From an uncultured Eubacteriales bacterium (GTDB lineage: Bacteria > Bacillota > Clostridia > Oscillospirales > Oscillospiraceae): a DNA stretch of 64,000 bases. The position numbers and the translations under genes were made by a program. The stretch lies in the NCBI GenBank assembly GCA_900540545.1, contig UQGJ01000002.1, positions 1 to 64,000 on the forward strand, given 5' to 3'. Positions 23,903-31,667 of the stretch are shown here, piece after piece (the first letter of the stretch is position 1; the number at the start of each line of letters is the position of its first letter). Below the pieces are notes generated by a model. It was given only the letters and a program-made list of their open reading frames with translations, ran no database searches and was not told where the DNA came from.

Positions 23903-26430
23903 GGGTGTTGACTCTCCTCGATCAAAATTGGGTTACATGGCTCTTGGACGGCGTCCGGCGCATTTTGTTCCCCATCCCGGGGAAAAAGTTTCAGCACGCC
24001 CTCCGCCGCGTCCACCAGCACCACCGCACCGGCCCCCACCGTCCCGGTGAGCAGCAGCTCGGCGGCGGGGTCCTCCACCTGGGCGCGGATGGTCCGCCGC
24101 AGGGGCCGCGCCCCATAGGCCGGGTCGAAGCCCGCCTTGACCAGCTGGTCCAGGGCCCCGTCGGAGCACTCCAGGGCCACTCCCAGGCCCTCCAGGCGGC
24201 GGGCCACCCCCCGGAGCATCCGCCGGGCGATGTCCCGGGTCTCGCCCCGGGAGAGCTGGCGGAAGACGATGATGTCGTCCACACGGTTCAGGAACTCCGG
24301 CCGGAACACCTTTTTCAAATCCCCCATGACGGCGTCTCGCAACTCCTCCACGGGCCGGGTCTCCCCGTCGGCGGACTCGGCGGTGGAAAAGCCCAGCCGG
24401 GCCCCTTTGGAGGTGATGCGGGTGGCCCCCACGTTGGAGGTCATCACCACCACCGTGTTCTTGAAGTCCACCTTGTGGCCCTGGGCGTCGGTGAGGACTC
24501 CGTCCTCCATGATTTGGAGCAGGATGCCCCACACGTCGGAGTGGGCCTTTTCGATTTCATCGAAGAGCACCACGGCGTAGGGCCGCCGCCGCACCTTTTC
24601 GGTGAGCTGGCCCCCCTCGTCGTAGCCCACGTACCCCGGCGGGGAGCCGATGAGCCGGGACACGGTCTGCTTTTCCATATACTCGGACATATCGAAGCGC
24701 AAAAGCGCCTCCTCCGTGCCGAACAGGGTCTCGGCCAGAGCCTTGCACAGCTCGGTCTTGCCCACGCCGGTGGGGCCTAAAAATAGAAAGCTGCCCGTGG
24801 GCCGCCCCGGCTCCTTCAGGCCCACCCGGCCCCGGCGGACGGCCCTGGCCACGGCCTTCACGGCCTCCTCCTGGCCCACCACCCGGCGGTGCAGCTCGCC
24901 CTCCAGCCCCATGAGCCGGTCGGACTCGGCCTGGGTCAGGGAGGTCACGGGGATGCCGGTGGCGTCGGCCACCACGGCGGCCACGTGCTCCGGCTCCACC
25001 CGCGCCGCGCTGTGGTCCAGGTGCCACAGCGCCCGCTTCTGGCCCAGCTCCCGGCGGAAGTCCCGCTCCGCGTCCCGGAGCATAGCCGCCCGCTCAAAGT
25101 CCTGGGCTCGGATGGACGCCTCCTTCTCCGCCGCCGCCTGGTCGGCCTTGGCCTCCAGCTCCCGCAGGGCGGGGGGCGTCTCCAGCTTGCCCATGCGCAC
25201 CCGGGAGCAGGCCTCGTCGATGAGGTCCACCGCCTTGTCGGGGAGGAAGCGGTCCGTGAGATACCGGCAGGACAGGGTGACGGCGGCTTCCAGGGCGCCG
25301 TCGGTGATGGTCAGCCGGTGGTGGGACTCGTAGCGGTCCCGCAGGCCCCGCAGGATGTCCAGTGCGGTGGCCTGGTCCGGCTCCCGGATGGTCACGGACT
25401 GAAAGCGCCGGGCCAGGGCCGCGTCCTTCTCGATATATTTGCGGTACTCGTCCAGGGTGGTGGCTCCCACCACCTGGATGTCGCCCCGGCCCAGGGCGGG
25501 CTTGATGATGTTGGCCGCGTCGATGGCCCCCTCCGCCGAGCCGGCCCCCACGATGGTGTGCAGCTCGTCGAGAAAGAGGATGACGTCCCCGGCCTTCTTC
25601 ACCTCGGTGAGGATGTTCTTCACCCGCTCCTCGAACTCGCCCCGGTACTTGGTGCCCGCCACCATGGCGGACAGGTCCAGGGCCATGAGCCGCTTGCCCC
25701 GCAGGTCGTCGGGCACCTCGCCGCTGGCGATGCGCCGGGCCAGCCCCTCGGCGATGGCGGTCTTGCCCACGCCGGGCTCCCCGATGAGGGCGGGGTTGTT
25801 CTTCTGCCGCCGGGCCAGGATTTGGACCACCCGGCGGATCTCGGCCTCCCGGCCAATCACAGGGTCCAGCGCCCCGGCGGCGGCCAGGGCCGTCAGGTCT
25901 TTTGAAAATTGTTCCAGCAATTTTGTCTCTCCACGTTCTGTCGTCTCCCTGTCCGCCCTGGGCCGCCCGGCGGCCCGGAAGGGGGGAAGGGGCATGTCGC
26001 CCGCCATCCCGGCCGCGTCGGCGTACAGCCGCCGGACCTCCGCGCCGCTGGCGGAGAGGACCCGGTAGGCCACCCCGTCCCCCTCCCGGAGGATGCCCAT
26101 GAGCAGGTGCTCCGTGCCCACCCGTCGGGCGCCCAGGCGGGTGGACTCGGTCACGGCCAGCTCCACCACCCGGCGGCACCGGGGGGTCAGCCCCTGGGAG
26201 GGCAGTACGCCGGGGGAGCCCAGCCCCACTAGCCGCGTGATGGCGGTGCAGATGACGTCCGGCTCCAGCCCCGCGTTTCGCAGGACCCGCGCCGCCACGC
26301 CCTGGCCCTCCCGGCTCAGGCCCAGCAGCAGGTGTTCGCTGCCCACGTATCCGTGGCCCAGCTCGGCGGAGGCCTCCTGGGCCAGCTTCAGGGCCGCTTG
26401 GGCCCGTTCGGTGAATCGGTTTTCGCTGAT
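23899..26430 (-). CDS. clpC: ClpC-type AAA+ ATPase with non-standard start
   Basis: An 843-residue protein: Clp N-domain repeats (RFTERAQAALKLAQEA, VGSEHLLLGL, later VGTEHLLMGI), AAA-1 with GEPGVGKTAIAEGLA, UVR-like middle segment DFERAAMLRDAERD, AAA-2 with GPTGVGKTELCKAL, and a typical C-terminal domain. In the family it unfolds substrates for ClpP. The conserved N-domain is open back to 26430, where the codon after a well-placed GAGGTG is ATC, not ATG/GTG/TTG; an in-frame stop lies six bases before it. The first normal start (GTG 26346) would delete 28 conserved residues. Either ATC initiates or one base is missing/extra in a CCCC run. No ctsR/mcsAB genes are adjacent. Confidence 0.85.
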   Translation of the reverse strand: MSENRFTERAQAALKLAQEASAELGHGYVGSEHLLLGLSREGQGVAARVLRNAGLEPDVICTAITRLVGLGSPGVLPSQGLTPRCRRVVELAVTESTRLGARRVGTEHLLMGILREGDGVAYRVLSASGAEVRRLYADAAGMAGDMPLPPFRAAGRPRADRETTERGETKLLEQFSKDLTALAAAGALDPVIGREAEIRRVVQILARRQKNNPALIGEPGVGKTAIAEGLARRIASGEVPDDLRGKRLMALDLSAMVAGTKYRGEFEERVKNILTEVKKAGDVILFLDELHTIVGAGSAEGAIDAANIIKPALGRGDIQVVGATTLDEYRKYIEKDAALARRFQSVTIREPDQATALDILRGLRDRYESHHRLTITDGALEAAVTLSCRYLTDRFLPDKAVDLIDEACSRVRMGKLETPPALRELEAKADQAAAEKEASIRAQDFERAAMLRDAERDFRRELGQKRALWHLDHSAARVEPEHVAAVVADATGIPVTSLTQAESDRLMGLEGELHRRVVGQEEAVKAVARAVRRGRVGLKEPGRPTGSFLFLGPTGVGKTELCKALAETLFGTEEALLRFDMSEYMEKQTVSRLIGSPPGYVGYDEGGQLTEKVRRRPYAVVLFDEIEKAHSDVWGILLQIMEDGVLTDAQGHKVDFKNTVVVMTSNVGATRITSKGARLGFSTAESADGETRPVEELRDAVMGDLKKVFRPEFLNRVDDIIVFRQLSRGETRDIARRMLRGVARRLEGLGVALECSDGALDQLVKAGFDPAYGARPLRRTIRAQVEDPAAELLLTGTVGAGAVVLVDAAEGVLKLFPRDGEQNAPDAVQEPCNPILIEESQHP

Positions 26431-26570
26431 GGGGTATCACCTCGTCTGTTGATTTGGCCCTGGGGCCTGGGCGTGCGGAGGGGGTGGGCCCTGGTGTGGG
26501 CCGCCCCCTCCAGCTCCGGGGTCAGGGCCCCGGCCATCTCGGCGTCATAGCGCCGCTTGCTCTCGTCCAA
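26388..26570 (-). CDS. Possible small protein upstream of clpC
   Basis: A 60-codon frame beginning with TTG (26568-26570), eight bases after GAGGTG. The first ~25 residues (MDESKRRYDAEMAGALTPEL) look protein-like, the rest is Pro/Arg/Gly-rich and could be noise. It ends 43 bases inside the clpC frame, so translation through it could couple ribosomes onto the odd clpC start. No family recognised. Could equally be a leader with no stable product. Confidence 0.35.
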   Translation of the reverse strand: MDESKRRYDAEMAGALTPELEGAAHTRAHPLRTPRPQGQINRRGDTPSAKTDSPNGPKRP

Positions 26571-26768
26571 TGGAACATCACCTCAAAATGTCATAGTTTC
26601 TGCACCCATGTGGTTCCCCTCCGCCGGCAAGCCGGCGGAGCCTACGCTAAAAACATGCCGCCGGCACGTTTTCTTTGCTCTGCGGCCTCGCCATCTATTT
26701 TTACCACCGTAGGAAGAATATACCCATCCCAGGCCCCTTTTAGGACGGGAATTTTGCAGAAATAGGCA

Positions 26769-26796
26769 TTGCATTTTTGAAAAACTGTGGTAGAAT
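26769..26796 (+). promoter_or_regulatory. Promoter of ferredoxin gene
   Basis: TTGCAT and TAGAAT separated by 16 bases, ending 30 bases before the ferredoxin ATG. Confidence 0.65.
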
Positions 26797-26826
26797 GTCC
26801 TTACACTATATTTGGAGGTGTTTCCA

Positions 26827-26997
26827 ATGGCCTATGTCATCAGCGATGCGTGCGTGAGCTGCGGTGCTTGCGAGAGCACTTGCCCCATGGGCGCCATCTC
26901 TCAGGGCGACTCTCAGTTCGTGATCGACGCCAACACTTGCATCGATTGCGGCGCCTGCGCCGATTCCTGCCCCACCGGAGCTATCTCCCAGGGGTGA
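26827..26997 (+). CDS. 2[4Fe-4S] ferredoxin
   Basis: A complete 56-residue clostridial-type ferredoxin carrying two classic clusters: Cys 9, 12, 15 plus 19 and Cys 38, 41, 44 plus 48, each followed by Pro. It is a small soluble low-potential electron carrier for hydrogenase, pyruvate:ferredoxin oxidoreductase and similar enzymes. GGAGGTG seven bases upstream supports the ATG at 26827 over an in-frame upstream start. Own promoter and own terminator make it a monocistronic, probably highly expressed gene. Confidence 0.95.
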   Translation: MAYVISDACVSCGACESTCPMGAISQGDSQFVIDANTCIDCGACADSCPTGAISQG

Positions 26998-27026
26998 TTC
27001 GGTACATAAGCGACCTGAAAAACGAG

Positions 27027-27062
27027 AAACGGCGACGTCCACCTTGGACGCCGCCGTTTTTT
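27027..27062 (+). terminator. Intrinsic terminator after ferredoxin
   Basis: Stem AACGGCG-ACGTCC / GGACG-CCGCCGTT with one asymmetric base, followed by TTTTTT. Confidence 0.85.
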
Positions 27063-27106
27063 GTACCGCCGTCCCCGGATACCACCACCGTCCAAAGGAG
27101 GCCGCC

Positions 27107-28402
27107 ATGAAAGAACTCAAGGGAAAAAGCCTGCTCCTGGTGGGCTTCACCCTCTTTTCCATGTTTTTCGGCGCGGGGAATTTGATTTTTCCGCCCTTCC
27201 TGGGCGCCCAGGCCGGGACAAACACCTGGCCCGCCATGCTGGGCTTCGCCCTGAGCGCCATCGGCTTTCCCATCCTGGGGGTGGTGGCCGTGGCCCGGTC
27301 CGGGGGCATCACCAGTCTGGGGGCGCGGGTCCATCCCGCCTTTGCCACGGCGTTCACCGTGCTCATTTACCTCTCCATCGGCCCCTGCCTGGCCATCCCC
27401 CGCACCGCCAGCACCTCCTTCGAGATGGCCGTGACTCCCTTTCTGCCGGAGGCTTTGCTGGTCCACCTGCCCCTGTTCCAGCTGATTTATTCGCTGGTCT
27501 TTTTCGGTGGGGCGCTGCTCCTGGCCCTTCGACCGGAAAAGCTCACCGACCGCCTGGGCAAGATATTGTGCCCCTGCCTGCTTTTGCTCATCGTGGTGGT
27601 GTTTGCGGGTTGCCTGCTGGACCCGCCCGGCCCCTACGGCCCAGTCCAGCCCCAGTATGCCCACGCCGCGGCCCAGGGCTTCCTGGACGGCTATCAGACC
27701 ATGGACACCATGGCCGCCCTGGCCTTCGGCATCGTCATCGCCCTGAATATCCGGGCCAGAGGCGTGGAGGACGACTCCGCCGTGGTCCGGGGCACCGTCA
27801 GGGCGGGGGTCATCGCCGGGGTCCTGCTCCTGGCGGTCTACGCCATGCTGGCCCACGCCGGGGCCCTGTCCGGCCAGACCTTCCCCGGTGCGGAGAACGG
27901 CGCCCAGGTCCTCACCCGGGTGGTGTTCTACCTCTTCGGTCCTCTGGGCATGTTCCTCCTGGCGGCCATCTTCTTCATCGCCTGCTTCAACGTCTGCGTG
28001 GGCCTCATCAGCTCCTGCGGCGAGTATTTCCACGGCCTGGTCCCACGCATCCCCTACCGGGCCTGGGCGGTCCTCTTCGCCGTGGTGAGTATGGCCGTAG
28101 CCAACGCGGGCCTGAACCTGATTCTGCAGGTCTCCGTGCCAGTGCTGAACGCCATTTATCCCGTGGCCATCGTTCTCATCGTTCTGTCCTTCTTCCACCG
28201 CTGGCTGAAGGGCTGGAACCGGGTCTACCCGGTCTCCGTGGCCGTCACCGGCCTGTTCAGCGTCCTGTTCGCCCTCAAAGACCTGGGCGCCCCTATCCCG
28301 CTGATTGGGGCCCTCCCCCTGGCGTCCATGGGCTTGGGCTGGCTCATCCCGGCTGTGGCTGGTATCGCGCTGGGGGTTCTGGCCTCCTCGCGGAGGGGAT
28401 AG
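27107..28402 (+). CDS. brnQ: Branched-chain amino acid:cation symporter
   Basis: A 431-residue, ~12-helix LIVCS-family carrier that imports Leu/Ile/Val with Na+ or H+. The first helix has the signature GFTLFSMFFGAGNLIFPPFLG (residues 13-33, read from the sequence), followed by the typical PRTASTSFEMAV region. AAAGGAGG seven bases before the ATG at 27107 sets the start; upstream in-frame codons overlap the ferredoxin terminator. No riboswitch was seen in the short leader. Followed by a bidirectional terminator; monocistronic. Confidence 0.93.
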   Translation: MKELKGKSLLLVGFTLFSMFFGAGNLIFPPFLGAQAGTNTWPAMLGFALSAIGFPILGVVAVARSGGITSLGARVHPAFATAFTVLIYLSIGPCLAIPRTASTSFEMAVTPFLPEALLVHLPLFQLIYSLVFFGGALLLALRPEKLTDRLGKILCPCLLLLIVVVFAGCLLDPPGPYGPVQPQYAHAAAQGFLDGYQTMDTMAALAFGIVIALNIRARGVEDDSAVVRGTVRAGVIAGVLLLAVYAMLAHAGALSGQTFPGAENGAQVLTRVVFYLFGPLGMFLLAAIFFIACFNVCVGLISSCGEYFHGLVPRIPYRAWAVLFAVVSMAVANAGLNLILQVSVPVLNAIYPVAIVLIVLSFFHRWLKGWNRVYPVSVAVTGLFSVLFALKDLGAPIPLIGALPLASMGLGWLIPAVAGIALGVLASSRRG

Positions 28403-28476
28403 GCGGCCCCTACAACTGACCTTCGGTTTCCGCCGCAGGGGCGGCCGTAACTATCGAGCCGCATCCTAAATGAAAC

Positions 28477-28522
28477 ATAAGAAAAGGCGTGCCGCAAGCA
28501 ACCAGCTTGCGCCTTTTCTTAT
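28477..28522. terminator. Bidirectional terminator (brnQ / MFS gene)
   Basis: Arms ATAAGAAAAGGCG and CGCCTTTTCTTAT with an inner GCAAG/CTTGC stem lie between convergent genes; the right arm overlaps the MFS stop codon. Confidence 0.8.
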
Positions 28523-29736
28523 CCCGTTTTCCGGTCGCATTCCCGTACCGCCGGCATAGCTACAGTGAGCACGGCGCACAGCAGCGTCACGGCCCCGCCG
28601 ATCAGGAACCAGACAGTGATTCCCGTGCGCCCGGCAAAGACCGCCGTAGCCACCAGCCCGATGGGGGAGGCCAGAGTCATGATGGCCCCGGACAGCCCCA
28701 GCACCCGGCCCAGGTACTCTGGCTCCACCTTCTCCTGGATGAGGGCCATAAAGACCGAGTTAAAGAAGGGGGCGGACAGACCCATGACCAGACTGGCCCC
28801 GGCGAAGACCCAGAACCCGCTGGGGGGCAGCACTCCGGCCACTACCAGGGCGGCGCCCAGCACCGCCTCGGCCCCCGCCATGGTCCAGATGCGGTTTTTC
28901 GTGCCGCCCCAGGCCCCCAGGATCACGGACCCGGCCAGCATCCCGGCGGAGAAGAGGACCTCCACCGTTGCCGCCGCATCCGCGCCGCCGTTGAAGTAGT
29001 CCATGCTCATCAGGGGGAAGAGGGCCGACAGGGGCATAAAGGCCACCGAGAACAGCGCGCAGATGAGGCACAGCTCCCACAGCCACCGCTTGGAGCGGAG
29101 GATGCGGAAGCCCTCCACCGAATCCCGCCAGACGTGGAGCTTCTGTCCCTCGCCGCCCACCTTCAGCTTGGGCAGCCGGGCCAGCAGGAGCCCGCCGATG
29201 GCCAGGGCGGCCCCCACCGCGTCCAGGGCGATGAGCCAGGGAAGGGGTACCCGCGCATACAGCCAGGCCGCGGCGGCGGGGGAGAGGAGCATGGACACCG
29301 TCTGGATGCCCTGGCTCCACCCGGCGCACCGGGTCAGCGCTTCGGCCGGCGCGATGAGAGGCGTCACCGCCTGGATGCAGGGGGTGTGGAAGGCGCTGCC
29401 CACACTCCGCAGGGCCAGCGCCGCCAGGATGGGGCCGGGGGTCAGCGTCCCGCCCGCGGCTACCGCCACCAGCACCAGGGACACCACCCCGATGGACCCG
29501 TCGGCCACCGCCATGATGACCCGACGGTCGAACCGGTCGGCAAAGGCCCCGGTGAAGAGGGAGAGGATGCCTTGGGGCAGCATCCCCACCAGCATGGCCA
29601 TGGACAGCACCGCCGGGGAGGCCGTCACATCGGTCAGATACCAGATTAGCGCGTACTGGGAAATGAAGCTGGTAAAGATGGAGAAGGCCTGCCCCACCCA
29701 TAGGATAACGAACTTTTGCTTCCAGTGTTGCATCAA
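28519..29736 (-). CDS. MFS transporter (macrolide-efflux-like)
   Basis: A 405-residue, 12-helix major facilitator transporter. Motif A-like loop AFADRFDRRVIM follows helix two (residues 63-74) and the overall pattern (WVGQAFSIFTSFISQYALIWYL in helix one) resembles the MefA/macrolide-efflux-type DHA3 family. Proton-driven export of a drug or metabolite is inferred. The start is TTG at 29736 with GGAGGT seven bases upstream, or the ATG immediately after it. A strong promoter is at 29781-29809. No adjacent regulator on the same strand. Confidence 0.88.
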   Translation of the reverse strand: MMQHWKQKFVILWVGQAFSIFTSFISQYALIWYLTDVTASPAVLSMAMLVGMLPQGILSLFTGAFADRFDRRVIMAVADGSIGVVSLVLVAVAAGGTLTPGPILAALALRSVGSAFHTPCIQAVTPLIAPAEALTRCAGWSQGIQTVSMLLSPAAAAWLYARVPLPWLIALDAVGAALAIGGLLLARLPKLKVGGEGQKLHVWRDSVEGFRILRSKRWLWELCLICALFSVAFMPLSALFPLMSMDYFNGGADAAATVEVLFSAGMLAGSVILGAWGGTKNRIWTMAGAEAVLGAALVVAGVLPPSGFWVFAGASLVMGLSAPFFNSVFMALIQEKVEPEYLGRVLGLSGAIMTLASPIGLVATAVFAGRTGITVWFLIGGAVTLLCAVLTVAMPAVRECDRKTG

Positions 29737-29780
29737 GAAAAAATACCTCCAAAATTCGTAGGAGGACTGAGAGGACGCCC

Positions 29781-29809
29781 ATCATACCATGCCCTTATCC
29801 TTGTGTCAA
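29781..29809 (-). promoter_or_regulatory. Sigma-A promoter of MFS gene
   Basis: On the minus strand TTGACA and TATGAT are separated by 17 bases. Its AAGGGCAT...GGTATGATGGG stretch closely resembles the sigma-factor promoter at 31049-31077. Confidence 0.85.
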
Positions 29810-29819
29810 TCCCCTGCCG

Positions 29820-31019
29820 TCACCCTGGTGTCTGGCCGCCCAGCCCGTTTATGTAGGCGGCCTGTTTGAACGGGTCGTGGAAGACGATGGTGGCGTAGGG
29901 GACGATCTCTTTGATTTCCGCGGGGTCCACGGGATAGGTGGGGTCCACGATGCTGACCGTCAAATGCGCGCCGGTGCCGAAAAGGGCCAAGTCCTCAAAT
30001 CCTTCCACGGGGACCGTTCCGGGCGCGGCGGAGATGGTCCCATCGCCCTGCCAGTAGTCGTGGATGTAGATGTTCATGCCGTCGTCTATGAACCCGACCT
30101 GATAGACCTCCACCAAATCCTCTTTAGTGATGTCTGCGCCCTCCGGAATATGCAGCAGTACCCGGATGTTATGCTCCATTCCGGGGTCGGAAAAGGTCAC
30201 CGGCCGGGGCAGCTGGCTGTAAATCGCCGCGCCGCCGCCCACTGCGATGGCTGCCGCCGTGACGCCGGCCACGACCTTGGCCTTCAGCGTGGAGAGCAGG
30301 CCGGTCTTGACCGCCCCGGTACTCCCGGCGGCGCTGCCGGAGGACGCGGCGGCCCCCGCGCCGCCCAGCGAGGCCACGGAAAGCCCGGCGGCGGTGGCCT
30401 CAAAGTCCCTGGCAAAGAGCAGTCCGAGGGGGACAAAGACGTGGAGCCGAATGTCGTCCCGCTCCTCCATCTCCAAAATGCCCTCCCGTATCTTCTGCCG
30501 GGCATAGTTGAGGCGGCTTTTCACCGTGCCCTCGGAACATTCCAGGACTTCGGCGATCTGCTTCACGCTCAGCTCCGAGTAGTAGAACAGCATGACGCAC
30601 TCCCGCTGGGCCTCGGGCAGGCCGTCGATGATGGAGAGAATGAGCCGCCGCTGTTCCGCGCTGTCCAGGGCGGACTCGGGGATGAGCGCTTCGTCCTCGC
30701 CGGGCTGTTCGTCCAGAACGGTGCGCCCCTCCTCATCCTCGGGCAGCTCCACCAGCCGGCCATTCTTCCGCAGCAGGTTCCGGGCTTTGTTGGCCGCGAT
30801 TTGAAAGAGCCAGCCCTCAAAGGCGTTGGGATTCTCCAGCCCGGACAGCGCCCCGAAGGCGGCGATGAAGGTCTCCTGGGCGGCGTCCTGGGCATCCTCA
30901 GGGGTCTTGACCAGCCGCAGGCACAGGTAATAGACCCGCTTGTACATCTCCTCGTAAAGCGCCCCCTGGGCCGTGGTATCGCCGGACTGCGCCCGGCGGA
31001 TCAGCTCGCTCCGCTCCAT
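29820..31019 (-). CDS. ECF-type sigma factor fused to a membrane/extracytoplasmic domain
   Basis: A 399-residue fusion. Residues 1-175 are an ECF sigma factor: region 2 (ALYEEMYKRVYYLCLRLVKTPEDA then AFEGWLFQIAANKARNLLRK) and region 4 with helix-turn-helix SVKQIAEVLECSEGTVKSRL near 151-170. Residues 205-245 are a Gly/Ala/Ser-rich linker, 247-267 a single hydrophobic span, and 268-399 a beta-rich domain predicted outside the membrane. Ordinary ECF factors are ~170-200 residues and use a separate anti-sigma protein; none is adjacent here. The fused domain may sense envelope state and hold the sigma domain at the membrane (inference). Own promoter at 31049. Confidence 0.85.
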   Translation of the reverse strand: MERSELIRRAQSGDTTAQGALYEEMYKRVYYLCLRLVKTPEDAQDAAQETFIAAFGALSGLENPNAFEGWLFQIAANKARNLLRKNGRLVELPEDEEGRTVLDEQPGEDEALIPESALDSAEQRRLILSIIDGLPEAQRECVMLFYYSELSVKQIAEVLECSEGTVKSRLNYARQKIREGILEMEERDDIRLHVFVPLGLLFARDFEATAAGLSVASLGGAGAAASSGSAAGSTGAVKTGLLSTLKAKVVAGVTAAAIAVGGGAAIYSQLPRPVTFSDPGMEHNIRVLLHIPEGADITKEDLVEVYQVGFIDDGMNIYIHDYWQGDGTISAAPGTVPVEGFEDLALFGTGAHLTVSIVDPTYPVDPAEIKEIVPYATIVFHDPFKQAAYINGLGGQTPG

Positions 31020-31048
31020 AAACGTCCCTCCGCTCTTCTGTTGCTCCC

Positions 31049-31077
31049 ATCATACCAAATGCCCTTAAAATCGACAA
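31049..31077 (-). promoter_or_regulatory. Promoter of sigma-factor gene
   Basis: On the minus strand TTGTCG and TATGAT are separated by 17 bases, 29 bases before the start at 31019. Confidence 0.7.
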
Positions 31078-31096
31078 TCCCCAAATTTTTTTCCAA

Positions 31097-31134
31097 AAAG
31101 TAAAACCCGCCGGGCTTCCGGCGGGTCTTACTTT
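31097..31134 (-). terminator. Intrinsic terminator of Xre-regulator gene
   Basis: Minus-strand hairpin AAAAGTAA-CCCGCCGG mirrored, with a GC-rich centre, followed by a T-rich stretch; it insulates the sigma-factor promoter from the regulator gene upstream. Confidence 0.75.
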
Positions 31135-31185
31135 TCGTGAGCGGACCAACTCACACTGCTGCTGGGGCGGGGCCGCGGGGCGCGG

Positions 31186-31512
31186 TCATGGTTTCGGGCG
31201 TTTCTGTTTCGCGGACAGAAAGTCCAAATACTCCAAGAGGCTTCCGCGCTCCGCCTCCGGCAGCGCCTCAAACGCTTGATTGAGCTTGTGGAGCTGTCCC
31301 GCCGCTCTCACGTCGGAATACCCCAGCAGGTAGTCGGTGGATACTCCGAACTGGTCGGCCAGCTTGAGCAGGATACTCTCGTCCCGTGGGAAATGAGCGC
31401 CGCTCTCGTAGAAGCTGACCATCCGGGGGGACACCCCAATCACAGCCGCAAGCGTTTTTTGAGTGAGGTCCCGCTCCTCCCGCAGTTCCCGCAGGCGTTC
31501 CCCGAAGGTCAT
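31186..31512 (-). CDS. Xre-family helix-turn-helix regulator
   Basis: A 108-residue DNA-binding protein with an N-terminal Xre/Cro fold (MTFGERLRELREERDLTQKT at 1-20, SPRMVSFYESGAHFPRD recognition region) and a C-terminal helical tail (YLLGYSDVRAAGQLHKL onward) likely used for dimerisation. The start at 31512 is chosen because TGAGGTGAG precedes it; the longer frame to 31533 has no ribosome site. It is divergent from the 31668 operon with an 11-base inverted repeat in between, so it probably controls that operon. Ligand or signal unknown. Confidence 0.85.
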   Translation of the reverse strand: MTFGERLRELREERDLTQKTLAAVIGVSPRMVSFYESGAHFPRDESILLKLADQFGVSTDYLLGYSDVRAAGQLHKLNQAFEALPEAERGSLLEYLDFLSAKQKRPKP

Positions 31513-31569
31513 GAAGCTCACCTCATGGTCCATTATGAAGCGTTTTTTCTATGCCGTCACAAATCAGAA

Positions 31570-31616
31570 ATATTATTACTCAATTTTGTTGACTTTAGTA
31601 ATAATATTACTATAAT
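31570..31616. promoter_or_regulatory. Operator-like inverted repeat overlapping promoter
   Basis: Plus-strand promoter TTGACT (31589-31594), 16-base spacer, TATAAT (31611-31616). Perfect 11-base arms ATATTATTACT (31570-31580) and AGTAATAATAT (31597-31607) flank and overlap it, so a bound Xre-type dimer pair would block RNA polymerase. The region is strikingly AT-rich for this genome. Confidence 0.75.
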
Positions 31617-31667
31617 GGGAAAAGAGCGAAATTTTGTTACCAGAAATCAATATGGGAGGAATCAGAC

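Noticed and set aside
23899..26346. Accepting GTG 26346 as the ClpC start
   Set aside because: It would cut 28 residues of a conserved Clp N-domain that is open and preceded by a ribosome site.
28390..28450. Another copy of the GGGGCGGCC inverted repeat after brnQ
   Set aside because: Only short GGCGGCCCCT/AGGGGCGGCC-like segments match; too degenerate to call a copy.
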